From Stenopsyche tienmushanensis (Eukaryota; Arthropoda; Insecta; Trichoptera; Stenopsychidae), in NCBI GenBank assembly GCA_008973525.1, contig WACJ01000519.1, forward strand, positions 1-64,000: a stretch of 64,000 nt of DNA, written 5' to 3'. A program made the position numbers and the translations under genes. Below are positions 31,945-43,215 of this stretch, piece after piece. How positions within the stretch are numbered: position 1 is the stretch's first letter; each line of letters opens with the position of its first letter. The notes beneath the pieces were generated by a model, which ran no database searches, was not told where the DNA came from, and worked only from the letters and a program-made list of their open reading frames with translations.

Positions 31945-32625
31945 CACACGCTCGCGTAATATATAAATACGACAATATTATTGATGATGACCGAAAAGTG
32001 TGACTGACAACTCTCGAATCAAATGTTTAATTTATCGCCATCATTAATCTGAATTATATGCCATGGTTGTATGATGTAGTCGTGTCGTTTAAAGTATCAT
32101 ATGTCAACATCAGATTACAGCTGAAATCGTGTCCGCGAATCTGCCAACAATTGACTCTTGCAGCTGTCGGGTCAGTTGAAAATTTTCCGCGTATTTTTAA
32201 TCCTTTTCACGAGCGCCCCGTCGTTGAATTTTCCGGAAATTAATACGTGTAAATGATAAATTGTACGTGTAATGATATCGTTTGTATTCGTAGTAATAAT
32301 GGGTCTCTACAAATTATTCCTCCAAGGTCTGCTACATGCTTCGTTGTAAATCTACGTCGGTTTGCTTAATCCCATATGCCTTGTTAGGAGGCTTATGCTT
32401 TTGTGTTTGGCTTTGCCGAAGGCTTTTAAAAGCTTACACGCAACAGTTCACTTTGAAAATTTGCATATATTCATAAAATAATTCATATCTTCGATATTAC
32501 AATAAGAATCCGGCCTTTCGGTGTGATGTTTGGGAAGCGGTTATCTTCGGGTCAGGACAGTAAGACACGAAAATCCCTCTTGTTCCTTTGATGCGGCGGA
32601 ATAAAATTCTATACGAAACGGGGGG
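31945..32625. other. No gene seen
   Basis: No shared repeat. The frame at 32058-32243 (61 codons) is unrecognised. Confidence 0.4.
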
Positions 32626-32629
32626 GAAA

Positions 32630-32980
32630 TCATTCATTCGGGACTCGTTTTTGTCCTAAGATACATCTCAAATGTATCCTCCTTTGTTCAGCTCGAGCTC
32701 TTTCAGGTATAAAGTCGTCATAAGCAATAGGAAAAAAACGCTGATGAAATCTGATATTTGCTTTAACATTTTCAGTAGCATTTAAGCTGTCTTTAATGAA
32801 AGAAGCTTTGAAAGCATCCAGAGCTTCAGCGTATATTTTAAATGCTATCCCCGTAAATTCTTTTAGCGCAAACCTTTGAATTGCTTGCTTAAGCTTTAAG
32901 ACGTGGATTCCATCACGATTACATAGTTTCGCGTGTAATAGAACATCCATTTTAATCATTTCCTTTGCTGGAAGATTCAC
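32630..32980 (-). CDS. Unrecognised 116-codon open frame
   Basis: The frame starts MNLPAKEMIKMDVLL and ends CILGQKRVPNE. It is Lys-, Ala- and Phe-rich, with helix-like stretches such as KLKQAIQRFALKEF and FKIYAEALDAFKASF. No signal peptide, membrane segment, cysteine motif or catalytic signature is visible. The amino-acid composition is more protein-like than that of other frames in the window. I see no clear splice sites or promoter, and do not recognise the family. It could be an exon of a host gene, a relic of an unknown element, or chance. Confidence 0.25.
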   Translation of the reverse strand: MNLPAKEMIKMDVLLHAKLCNRDGIHVLKLKQAIQRFALKEFTGIAFKIYAEALDAFKASFIKDSLNATENVKANIRFHQRFFPIAYDDFIPERARAEQRRIHLRCILGQKRVPNE

Positions 32981-32984
32981 CTCG

Positions 32985-34095
32985 AAGGTCTGGAATTACA
33001 AGAGCACTTCACTCGGTCAAACGTCTGAGAACACTGGATGCTGCACTGAACATCATATAAACATGTACGACCATATTGCTTGAGAGTTTCATTTGAACTT
33101 TTCAATTTCTGAAGATTAATCCTTTTAGACGCTCCAAAATGGAGACCTTCCACTCGACGGATGCACTTATCTTTTTGGCCCTTTCATTGTGTACAATACT
33201 TTTTAATTTCGACCGGATGAATCCACATGTAATCCTTTTCATTCCGCTGAAACAAATTCAAAATGGGATCCATTTTTTTGTACTGCGTATCAAATATTTA
33301 TCGAGAGCCTTTGGAGTAGGGTCTCAAAAGGAAGGTCGTATAATGATATAATCATATCAAATGTATTCATACTTATATCTAATATACATAAGAAATCAAA
33401 TAGTTCCTCATTTAATGAAATATCTATGCAAAAAAATCATATTGTATGATTCATCAGCATTATTTTTTGTGCCATAAATCTTATTTTTTTATTAAAAGCA
33501 TTCATTAAAAGTCAAAAAAATATATTTATTCAGTCAAGACCATCTAATTTCCATAAGAAGATGATAGCAAACTTGCGGGTAAAATATAAGTTAGTTGATA
33601 ATAATGAAGGCGATTATATTTTATATTGACGTGCGTAAAAATATTGATAAAAACAAGCTGAAAAATAAATAATGGATTTCTTTCGGGATGACCTAATATG
33701 TGCAAATCCTAATGTGACCCATTTAATAATGCATTTTAATATGTAAATTTAAGCCGCATTCGGGCATATTTTGCCTAGTGCCTTCGTAATTGAAAGCTGA
33801 AAGCACTACCTATTGCAGGCAAAAATTGAATCAAGGATTTTGAAAAGCAGACTGTACGCGAATTATATCGGGCTAGGGTATTTAATTAAAAATTTAGCTA
33901 AATACAAGCAGAGATAATAGCAGTGACTCAAAATTAAATTCGAATACAGCCTTGCTCGCAAATGCTAATCTTGCAGTGGTTTGATATATTGAACGTGTAG
34001 TGGTTAAGAAGAAATTGATTTATAAATTCTAGATTCTTTATACAGATCACAAAGCTAAAAAAATGTTAATTTTGTCGGAATAAAAACCGAAATTA
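32985..34095. other. No gene seen
   Basis: AT-rich sequence with a short unrecognised frame at 33139-33351. Confidence 0.4.
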
Positions 34096-34479
34096 AACCA
34101 GTTTATTTCGGTTCCATACGCGTCTTACGTGAAAGAGAGTTTGGTTGACTTTTTTCTTCTTCGTCTCTATTTGCCTTCTTAGCCCCAAGACCCATATTTA
34201 TACCAGGATCTCAGTTCTTTGATGAAAAATAACAGCATTCAAGATCAAGACGTATTGATAAGTATCTATCGTCAATTTTGAATAACCAAAAGCCGCGTCT
34301 AATATTCCATCATAAAGGATTCTTCCCAATATAGCTTAATCTTCCGGATGAATTCTTCCCAGTGTTTTGAGTCAATGTACGAAGACTCCACTCTATCTAT
34401 CTCACAGACGTCTGCAAACTATAATATTGATCACAGGAGCGGCTACCAGTATTGACAGTCTCACCTTATAAAATATTCC

Positions 34480-34990
34480 TGTGATTTCGATCGTCCTTCG
34501 TGTGTCGCACATGCCCTATCCAGCTTTAAACTCACTGCTGTATAATTACGAATTTATAATCCTTGTACAGAACTGCTCTGTTGGTTATTTTACATTGCCA
34601 TTATATCCAGCATCCAGAGCAGGCATCTCAAGTGGAAGACATTGGGTCTCGATTCATGGCGCCTGTAAATGGTGCATTTCTTCGAATCATTGCTTGATAA
34701 ACTTAAGTTACAATTATCTTACTGTGTAAGTTTGTATTGCTATTCTCATAATCAACAGCTCATTGTCCAGATTCTGATTGCTTGTATTTGCAGAACCAAT
34801 GTACCATTGGGCATTCCTGATTGCGTCCAGACTCCACTTCAATGCTGAATTTTTATCACCGACTCCTTACGATTCTGCTGGAATATTATCCAGGCCTGTA
34901 AACTTAGCTAGTATAGCTTCCATAACTACTTCAGCTCGTTTGTTTTGTCGAACAAAATTAAGATGTTTTGACTCTGTATTTTAACTCTAT
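34480..34990 (-). pseudogene. Possible non-LTR reverse-transcriptase trace
   Basis: The minus strand at about 34865-34945 reads AEVVMEAILAKFTGLDNIPA followed by ES. This resembles the reverse-transcriptase block AI-LK-GKAPGLDGIPAE of LINEs. The flanking sequence does not extend the match convincingly. It may be a very decayed LINE. Confidence 0.25.
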
Positions 34991-35140
34991 ATCTACGCAG
35001 TATTTACTATCTCTTGTTATGAATTTGGATCTATTTGATAAGCAAATATGCTTTTATACCAATCTTTAAACCAGTAGAATCTGGTATAATCATAGATCCA
35101 AAGCCTGTTCATATGTAGTGATTAAACTTAACCCATTCGA

Positions 35141-35142
<2 letters not shown>

Positions 35143-35179
<37 letters not shown>
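35143..35179. repeat. (AT)n microsatellite
   Basis: An uninterrupted AT dinucleotide run of about 36 bases. Confidence 0.95.
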
Positions 35180-35181
<2 letters not shown>

Positions 35182-35304
35182 ATCCTTTTGAGGTTTCTCA
35201 AATCAATTTTTGTTTTTCAATAATTTAGTGTTTAATAGCAATTGGTTTGGACTATTGGTTATTTTTCTACGAGAACAACTCTCCACAAATAAGGTGTCTT
35301 TACC

Positions 35305-35518
35305 CTATGAGTAGTGAGCTAATTTTAAAATGACTTAAACGTCGATTATATTTGTATGTCTCCCAGTAACATCCATACAAATCTACTTATCACTCAAGAC
35401 CCATGTTGTCTCAAGATCCTTCTCCGTTTTTGTCTCCCATTAACAATATCCAAAATCAACGTGCAAGAATCAGTGGAATTTGATCGCAAATACGCGACTA
35501 TACTCTTCAAAAGGTTAA
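35305..35518 (-). mobile_element. TTAA-type MITE, family D copy 4 (partial)
   Basis: GAGTAGTGAGCTAATTTTAA matches 20800-20820 in copy 3. The right end (GTGGAATTTGATCGCAAATA, CGCGACTATACTCTTCAAAAGG, then TTAA at 35515-35518) is the inverse of the left end of copy 5 at 38621. The left terminus is missing. Confidence 0.6.
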
Positions 35519-35869
35519 TACCTAGATTACAGCAGTTATTAAGCAAGATCGTAGCATTTCGAATAATTTCTGGTTATCAGATGATGTATTAAAATTAACT
35601 ACTTTTATATTATGCGTATAAAAATGGTTTAATTTTATGACCTATGAGTTAAACTGAATGATTTTGCTATATCCTTCATATTTCCAAAATATTTATTCTT
35701 CCAGTTAATTTCTCTTTCGATCCATGGATTTCTTAAAGAAAACTATATTCGATATCTAACTGAAATCGAATCGACTCGATCTCTTTGAGTATTTTTTTTT
35801 AACAAATACGGACGGGGGTCGTCTATCTTCATCATTGTGACTTGAAAGTCGCGTTGTTCGCTCTGAATG

Positions 35870-36015
35870 GTCCCGACCAACGAGTCGGCTGCGATGAACG
35901 ACGGAACATGTTTAGGACTTCATTCATTCAGAGATAAAGGTCGAAATGGGTCATGTATCGCAGGTTGTCAATAAAATGTCGAACAATCGGTACAACGTAT
36001 ATATTAAATTAACCC
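35870..36015 (+). repeat. Inverted repeat family N, left arm
   Basis: The blocks GGTCCCGACCAACGAGTCGG, CTGCGATGAACGACGGAA, GTCGAAATG and GTCGAACAATC match the complement of 37608-37765 in order. Both arms end in AAATTAACCCA. Confidence 0.7.
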
Positions 36016-36467
36016 AATATTGGTGAATTAAAAATATGGGTGAAGTGATGTGTGATCTTCCTCCGTCGGAATCTGGTAGTCAACTAGTCGTATATGACAC
36101 CTAATGGAAGGTCGGGAAATCTTCATCATCTTAGTATCATCATTCTTTTAAAAAAATCGATTCTTTAAAATAGAAAATCCAAAGCTGACAGATTTGTAAT
36201 TTTCTCAGTATTTCTTTCTATGTTGCACATCTATATTTTTGTAGTGTGTCCACGAAAACACAAGCTATAAAAGATCAATAGATTCATATAATATAAATGT
36301 ATTGTTTGTATCATATTAACGAAGACCAAGAGAGTAGAAACAATCATCCTTCTCTTTTCGACCAACTGTCAGTTAAAGTTTCACTTTTTGTGACGTTCAA
36401 GCCCAATTTTCCCTAGCGCACATATAAAAGTTTCATTTCAAAAAACCTGGCTCGAGAAGATCGATTG

Positions 36468-36541
36468 TAAACAATGCTTGGATTTGAACTCGAAACTTTT
36501 CCAGTGAGAGTTAATGAACAAACTCGCTGTGCCACAACAAT
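36468..36541 (-). other. tRNA-like sequence (degenerate tRNA or SINE head)
   Basis: The reverse complement has an A-box-like TGGCACAGCGAG at 36523-36534 and a B-box-like GAGTTCAAATCC at 36480-36491, spaced as in a tRNA gene. The acceptor arms do not pair well and no anticodon arm is convincing. It is either a degraded tRNA copy or the head of a tRNA-derived SINE. No second copy was found in the window. Confidence 0.4.
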
Positions 36542-36544
36542 TGT

Positions 36545-37600
36545 TGATGCCAGAAATGAGCAAATCCCGGCAGTGCGAAGGGGTTGAATAGTATTTTGCA
36601 AAATCAGCAAACTCTCGCTAATATTTGAACATCCACCGTAAAAGCGATAAATGCAAAACAATTGTTTGTGTATACAACTTAGCCCAATATGCGATTCGAA
36701 TGAAACTAGCATACGTAATTGGAGCGACAACGATCATAAGGGATGATTCCTCGAGAAAATTGAATGAGCAAATAGCGATGGCTCACCTCATGAATATGCA
36801 AGGTGTTGGATGATATAATAAACCACTGAATAATAGCTCTGGAGAATCTTCGCCATTCGAATCGAGATGAAAGCCCTTAGGGGAAACATTAGTCAGCCTA
36901 ACCGGAACATTATTTACGTTCTCCGCTTACAATTTTACTTTTGGCCAAAATAAACACGCCCAGGGAAAATTGAATAAAAACCTCTTAAAGTCTGCCCGGT
37001 TTGTTCGCGAGCCGGCTACGTAGGATGAATTCCAAATTACTTCAAATATTATTTCCTTATTTGCATGCTTTATTTGCGTAGCATCAACGATATTATTTGC
37101 TTCGGATGGCGGCCCGCCGAGATAATGGTACTTTCCACACAAAAAAAACCTACCCGATCGCGCCGTACACTACACAAATGTCTCCCATAAACTTCAACCT
37201 TTGCCGTTACGAGTAATTCTCACAAATTTGTCATCTGTGCCTCCAAATAAATAACAAAGCATTCCAATGATCGTCTGCCTATAAGTCACGATACTGTGCG
37301 ACGGAGTGTATGATGTGGGGTTGACTCCCCCGCCCACTCATAGCATCAGCATACCTTTTAGGACAAACATTACACATATGCCACATAATAATATTTGCTA
37401 TTATATTTCACTAAAATAATGATCCGATATTAGAGCAATGTATTCCATAATATCTTTAATATACCATAAATGTATAATATTTACATTATGGTAATAATAT
37501 TGGTTTTTTCAATGTATTATTAGGACTCGAAAGTATGCTGCTTTTTTAAATTTGGTTTGAAATGCCACAAAAGCATTGTTTCAACGCTTGCCGTTGATTC
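36545..37600. other. No gene seen between the two family N arms
   Basis: Frames at 36625-36813 and 36927-37142 are unrecognised. No transposase motif was found between the inverted arms. Confidence 0.4.
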
Positions 37601-37607
37601 TCCAATC

Positions 37608-37765
37608 ATGGGTTAATTTAATAAATACGTTGTGCTGATTGTTCGACTTTTTATTGATCGCTTGCGGTTTTTTTACTGATCTGCCTCATTTCGACATCTA
37701 TCACCGACCGAATAAAGTCCTTAACGTATTCCGTCGTTCATCGCAGCCGACTCGTTAGTCGGGAC
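37608..37765 (-). repeat. Inverted repeat family N, right arm
   Basis: The complement matches 35870-36015 over about 145 bases, at high similarity in the CGAGTCGGCTGCGATGAACG block. The arms are about 1.6 kb apart. Confidence 0.7.
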
Positions 37766-37994
37766 CTTCGTCTACGGACTGCCCCGCAATCCGTTCGTTA
37801 ACTTGTCATTAAATGAAATAAATAAGTATATTAAAATATTTCTACCAATAATTAAACAAATATTTAATTTAATGTAAAACAATGTTGTGATATTTTTTTA
37901 ATGGATGTCAATTTAATTACAAGAATGCCATTTTCTCTTAGCATAAATGCTATTAGTAATTAATTATTTTATTCTTCTGTTCTATAATATAATC

Positions 37995-38085
37995 TTAACA
38001 CTTTCCGATCCTATGTCGAATCTCATTCGACATCAATTTTAACCGCGTGGGTCTCATGTCGAATGTCATTCGACATATTTTTTCA
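37995..38085 (+). mobile_element. piggyBac-like end with twin hairpins
   Basis: TTAACACTTTCCGATCC is followed by two hairpins with identical 9-bp stems (ATGTCGAAT and ATTCGACAT) at 38013-38033 and 38056-38076, with loops CTC and GTC, period 43 bases. A TTAA, a C-A-CTTT start and subterminal palindromes resemble the left end of the element at 30331. No matching right end or transposase was found. Confidence 0.45.
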
Positions 38086-38089
38086 TCGT

Positions 38090-38615
38090 TAGTATTATTG
38101 ATTTAAAATGCAACGCAACATTTTTTTGACTTGTATTTATTAAAACAGTATGTTGACCGTAGGATAAATGATTTTTTTTTTGCTCATTGGAGTGTGTAAC
38201 AGTCTACTTGGAAAGGAAATGATCGTTTTAGGGGCTCTCGTGGCACGTTAGCCGAGCTTTGCAATCATGATACACTTGCTCCGAATTATTACCGAAATTA
38301 TTACCAATTTTTTTTACCAATCCACAAGGGAAACACAAAGACTGCGCAATATACTCTAATAGAAAAATTACCGGCAGTTGGAAAAAACCAGCTACATATG
38401 CACAACTTGCGAGAGAACGCCTGGGTTTTGCATTGGTGAATGCTTTGAGCGGTATCACACTTTTTTGAAAATCTTAAGATATAGTTATTAAGGCCTTCAG
38501 TGTGTATATTTGAAAAATTAAATTAAATTTTACCACAAATCGAGTTTTTATCAAAAAAAATGAAAATAAAAGTTTCTCCTAAAATTCTGAAAATCTATTG
38601 TGGACTTAATGGGAA
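38090..38615. other. No gene seen
   Basis: The minus frame at 38228-38458 (76 codons) contains several cysteines (CFPCG, DCKARLTC). I do not recognise it. Given the piggyBac-like end just upstream, a relic of a cysteine-rich transposase tail is possible but unsupported. Confidence 0.3.
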
Positions 38616-38620
38616 CTTTA

Positions 38621-38940
38621 TTAACCTTTTGATGAGTACAGTCACGTATTTGCGATCGAATCCCAGTGATTCGAAAAGAGACAGAGATGAAGAGAGTGTC
38701 TTGCGTACATCATGCCATTGTATAGATCAATAACTCGAATTTATCAACTAATAATGATAACCCAAATGAATCGATTTGAAGTGTATAGTTTATGTTTACG
38801 CGAAGAAATGAACGAATATTGTGTGCTATCAACAGTGTTTATTTATTAATATACAAGCTTTATACACGCTGCGAGGTCCTGAGCGATAAATGGATTTGTA
38901 CGGACGATAAGTGGCGGTCATACAAACATAGCATTCAAGT
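38621..38940 (+). mobile_element. TTAA-type MITE, family D copy 5
   Basis: TTAACCTTTTGATGAGTACA then CACGTATTTGCGATCGAATC and CAGTGATTCGAAAAGAGA form the left end. The interior AAGAAATGAACGAATATTGTG and ATACACGCTGCGAGG match 2854-3275. The right TTAA is not found. This copy links the two halves of the family seen separately in copies 1 and 3. Confidence 0.65.
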
Positions 38941-38944
38941 TTTT

Positions 38945-40000
38945 ATAATTTAGAACATGGGAAACAAGAAAGTAAGTCGCGAGCTTTAGCTGAGAGAAGA
39001 CATCATCCCTCAATCCTGTAGCTGACAGATATTTTAAATCTAATTTCTTACTTACTCTTTAAAATTATAACTCATATATAACTTTTCTATTTAATGGAGC
39101 GATCTGACATGTATGTTAATTAATACATCCAGACTTATAGACCTCATATATCATAAAGTTGCGTTAAAATTGGACTTGGGCGCACCTCGTCTGAATCCGT
39201 TCCAAGGGATGAAATTTAAGTACATCTGGTAGGTTATTAATATTTTAAGCAATTATTTAAACATGCACGATGGAAAATGAGCTTTCTCGAAAATAACCCC
39301 TTGAAGGTTGTGTAAACAGCGAAACATTTTAGATGCGCCTAATTAAAAATTCCGACTGTGCGATAACAATTCTCCAGAAAACATGTCTAGATTTACGCTC
39401 AAAACTTTTTTAATAAGCGATAATAAAACCCAAAACAAATTTAATCAACTAGTTTATGTATGTATGCCTTAATCCCGAATGCATGAAATTCTCCCTTTAC
39501 GAGTAATTCGCTACTACGAACAAAAAAATGGAAATACTTCTCCGACGGCGAAAGGCTTCCAGGGGTCGTAATCCTTTCATCAATTGATGGATCAGCGTAC
39601 CGACATCGAGTTTTGAAAAATTAATTTCCAACGCAAACATTATTAAAACGGGAATTTATCCCGCGCCGGCGTAATTGAATGTGGTTATTTTCGGCGATTG
39701 TAATTTATTTCGTGGAAACATTGTGCAAACAAGATTGATTTGAGGTATCGGTGCATTTTGCTTTTAAGCAAACTAAACTAGACAAATATAATTTTAGTGA
39801 TTTGTTGATCAATTTTACAACATTACTTTGAAGTAACCTTATCAATTTTTAACGTTGCAAAGATTATAACGGTTATAACGAGCAACAAAACACTATTTTA
39901 CTACATATTTTGGCTTATTGCCAACAACACAAAATCATCATAATTGATGATATCTTAGATGAAAGATCGTTTCTCGATTGTGATGATCTAATATATAAAA
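38945..40000. other. No gene seen
   Basis: No frame or repeat to report. Confidence 0.4.
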
Positions 40001-40003
40001 ATG

Positions 40004-40285
40004 AATTGGGTTTTGTTCATGTGAAATGCGCTGCCATACCATTCAAAGGATTGCGATAAAACTTCGTTCATTTATTGATAAGGATTCCGTGAATAACATA
40101 GGCATAGTATAATATATAAAAATCAGTGTTTGTTTGTCCGTATTTAATGCGCTGCCATATCGTTCATTCGATTGCCATAAAACTTTGCCAACTTATTGTT
40201 TGCATTTTTTCAAATAATATAGGTATAATACAATTAACTTCAATCAATGTTTGTATGTTTGTTCGTATTTATATTAAAAAAAAAC
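40004..40285 (+). repeat. 122-bp repeat dimer, family B (copy 2)
   Basis: Starts AAAAATGAATTGGGTTTTG. Each unit contains ATGCGCTGCCATA-CGTTCA followed by GATTGC-ATAAAACTT. The second unit ends in GTATAATA-AATTAACTT-AAT. It aligns end to end with 48722-49035. Confidence 0.75.
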
Positions 40286-40689
40286 ATTTTTTTGTTGCAT
40301 ATTTTCAAAGCTTAAAAAGTTTCCAAAATTTCAAATACTTTTTATTTCAAACAAATTTTGCTTGTTATATCCATGCTCGAAACAATATTTTGACTTTTTT
40401 TATCAAATTCATCTAAAGCATTTTCTTATACTATTATACTGTTACTATTATATATTCAGCGTACTAGGGATGTTTTGCTATATTCCGAAGTTATTTGTTA
40501 TGGAAAGTTTGCATTGTCTTGATACTATTTGCTTTGGTACAACACCATTTGAGTACAAAGATTTAAGGATCTGTTTGTAGATAAATATATTATCGTGTAA
40601 TGGAATTTTGTGTATATTTTGGTAACGATCTCATGTATTGCGAAGTAGCTAATCTGTCATTTTTCTGCCCTGTGTATCCGTGATTAACA

Positions 40690-41020
40690 CTCTATAATCT
40701 GGAATGTAACGTCGTTCAAATGTACACAGCGACTTTGCTTTGTGGCACGTATTCGGGAGGCTCAATTTTCGATGACTGTCGCATAAATCTAGTTTGGATT
40801 TACTGAATATCCCCAAAGGAAAAAACTGGAGGTGTTAAATCTCTTACGCCCTCAAATCGCTCGTGCAGAATGCCCATCGTGGCATACGCTATGTATATCG
40901 CCATCCTATTGATTTGCCATATTTTACTGAATAATTCACAATAAATTTACCATATGTTGATTTAACAACAAAGCCGCTATAACCTAACAAATTTAGAGCG
41001 TCCCTATTGAAAAATTTTAT
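40690..41020 (+). repeat. Dispersed repeat family I, copy 1
   Basis: The left block TTTGCTTTGTGGCACGTATTC and right block CTAACAAATTTAGAGCGTCC match 52755-53045. The middle has diverged. Weak inverted similarity of the ends hints at a DNA transposon relic. Confidence 0.55.
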
Positions 41021-41024
41021 ATTG

Positions 41025-42050
41025 ATTTTAATTCTTGGCTTACTCCCCCCTCGTTCCTTCCGAGTTGTATAAATTAAGTATTGTTCGAATTTCCGGTAGC
41101 ACGTTTTTTGGTGGTCCCTTTCTTACTTTACTTTTCACTTAAAACTTTACTCCACGGTAATTTACATTGGTTGACCAATTGTGTCGATTTTGAGAAAATA
41201 TTCCGTATTCCAAAACAGCCCCGGGGGTGACTAAATGTTCATATTTTCGAGAGTTTCATATTTAATTTTCGGTTTCTTTTCCACGATATTCGTTTGCGTC
41301 CCGGGAAGAATTCCGATGTTTTTTTTTCAGCAGTGTATGTAAAATATGGTCTCAAATTTACGGAGCTTCATCATCCCCCGGGCGAGGCTTGACTCTTCCC
41401 GCCCGCAAGAAAAATGTGTGTTTAGTCTAGGCTGAATAGTGAAGTGAGCCATTTTATAACACGATTATTAACATTATTTATACTCGCTGAAACATCCACT
41501 TAATCCTCGCCCCTCCCCACACCCCCGACTAGGCATAGCGCCGCTTCCGACCTGAAATATTAAACTTTTTAGGGAATCGCTGGCGCGCAGGGAAATGGGG
41601 AAAATGGGAAAATTTGATAAAAACACGGCCGCCAGAGACGGGTACGTGTACGTGGATATCCACGTACGTGATCCGTTAGCTCCACTCTGCGTGCGTAATC
41701 GTCAGCCTCCGTGAAAACCTTTAACATCCGTGAGGATGCGAGCTGCTGAATCCTTCCGGCCATTGATTTCCAAAACGTAGTGCGTTTTTCTTCGTTTGGA
41801 TGCCCCATAAAGCTCGCTGATTTTTTTCTTTTCTTAAAAGATGCCTCCCTGCTTATTAAACGAAGCTCGGCGTTCGCCCTTGCATCATTTCTTATTTATC
41901 GCTTTTATTATTCATGATGTTCATCCAATCAAATAACGATAATAAAGTCTTATCCTTTTCTAATTTATTTTTGTAAAAATAATATAGTTTCGAGTACGCA
42001 TTTATCGCCGAAAATACCACAAAAAACCCTAAAAGACAACGGAGTGGTCA
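41025..42050. other. No gene seen; one perfect 20-bp palindrome
   Basis: A perfect palindrome centred on GATATC spans 41648-41667 (GTACGTGGATATCCACGTAC). The overlapping minus frame (41569-41808) is unrecognised. Confidence 0.4.
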
Positions 42051-42056
42051 TAAAAT

Positions 42057-42108
42057 CTGTGTGCGCCCAACCGGTCCACTTCTCGGACCGCTAACATTCA
42101 AAATAATG
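42057..42108 (-). pseudogene. LINE C-terminal relic, copy 4
   Basis: The reverse complement (GTTAGCGGTCCGAGAAGTGG, ACCGGTTGGGCGCACA) matches the segment after the zinc knuckle of the LINE at about 12508-12545. Only about 50 bases remain. Confidence 0.55.
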
Positions 42109-42243
42109 GACTGAAAGGGGAGTCGACTTCAAAGAAGGCGAAGACAGTCATATCTGTAATCAAAGTCATGGCGTTAGTTTTTTGGGATTCATGTGGAATA
42201 ATATGTGTACTTATTTTAACGTTTGAGTGATGAAATCAATATA

Positions 42244-42810
42244 CACCTATCCCTCGATTTACGCGGTACCCATTTTACGCGGTTTCACTTTTACGCGGTC
42301 AGAAAAAAATATTTTTTTAATAAAAATCGAACTTTTCGAATCGATTTTTAATAAATTTTCTTAAATTGTGTGGAATATATAGAATTAGCAATTAAAGAAA
42401 TTAAAAAGTCAACATTAAATGCTTGTTGGAGAGCAGTATGACCAGAAATAGTTGAACGTAATCATGTAATTCCAGCAAGAAATGAAACATTTAACAGCAT
42501 TTTAAATACAACAAAAGCATTGGGACAAGTTATAAATGTTATAAATTTATGTCGAGCTATTAAATCTATTTTTTTTTTAAAATGTTTTTTTATGCAGATA
42601 TATTTGTGTATACAATGTGCTCGTTTTACGCGGTTTTTGCTGGAACCTATCCCCCTACTTTATATGAAATTGAAGTCTCGATTTACGCGGATTTTTATTT
42701 TCTGGAACCTATCTTCCGTTTTTGTATGAATTTGAAGTCTCGATTTACGCGGTTTCGATTTACGCGTTTTCTCTAGGAACGTATCTACCGCGTAAATCGA
42801 GGGATAGGTG
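42244..42810 (+). pseudogene. pogo/Tigger-like element, internally deleted
   Basis: The termini CACCTATCCCTCGATTTACG (42244) and its exact inverse CGTAAATCGAGGGATAGGTG (ending 42810) are flanked by TA (42242-42243 and 42811-42812). Several direct copies of TCGATTTACGCGG or TTTTACGCGG lie inside each end. A coding relic from 42370 to 42556 reads VEYIELAIKEIKKSTLNACW, RAV, a stop, PEIVERNHVIPARNETFNSI, LNTTKALGQVINVIN. This matches the C-terminal part of Tigger-type transposases (LN-CW---WPEIVE). It has only one in-frame stop in about 60 codons and the DDE core is deleted. Confidence 0.9.
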
Positions 42811-42997
42811 TACCAATCTATCTCTAAGTCAGTCGCGTTAATTGAAACACTCTCAGTGTTATTTTTGACGATCTATTCTCGATCTTTCATTAGCACTATA
42901 CAGGTAGCAAATTTTGGAATTAATTGGCATATAATGTGTACATTTATTCGATATTTTATCCCTTGAGTGCTTGAATTTTTTCTATCATACTTAACTA

Positions 42998-43075
42998 GGG
43001 AATCCAATCCCGGGATCCCGTACAGTTTTAGGTGCTCATGAATGCCGGGACTAGTAAATGTAATCCCGAAAAATT
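42998..43075. repeat. TCCCGGGAT-rich repeat, possibly hAT-like
   Basis: GGGAATCCAATCCCGGGATC, then GCCGGGACT, AATCCCG and CAGGATT. Clustered CCCGGGAT-type words occur in hAT subterminal regions. No paired end was found. Confidence 0.3.
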
Positions 43076-43106
43076 CAGGATTGAAATTTTTACCTATATG
43101 TTATAT

Positions 43107-43215
43107 TAACCTTTCCCTACCGGTGATGTATTTACTACACATCGACTCTAATGATGGAAATATCGATATGAAATATAATAAATACGGGATTCAGATTTTT
43201 TATATACATCCGTAA
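43107..43215 (+). mobile_element. TTAA-type element, family R copy 2 (partial)
   Basis: TTAACCTTTCCCTACC, GTGATGTATTTACTACACAT and ATCGATATGAAATATAATAA with AATACGGG match 30629-30830. The right end is unclear. Confidence 0.5.

Noticed and set aside
29714..35179. Two TA/AT microsatellites as borders of something larger
   Set aside because: They are simple repeats common in AT-rich genomes, with no shared flanking sequence.
38228..38458. Cysteine-containing minus frame as a piggyBac transposase C-terminus
   Set aside because: The cysteine spacing does not clearly match, and no other transposase block is visible.
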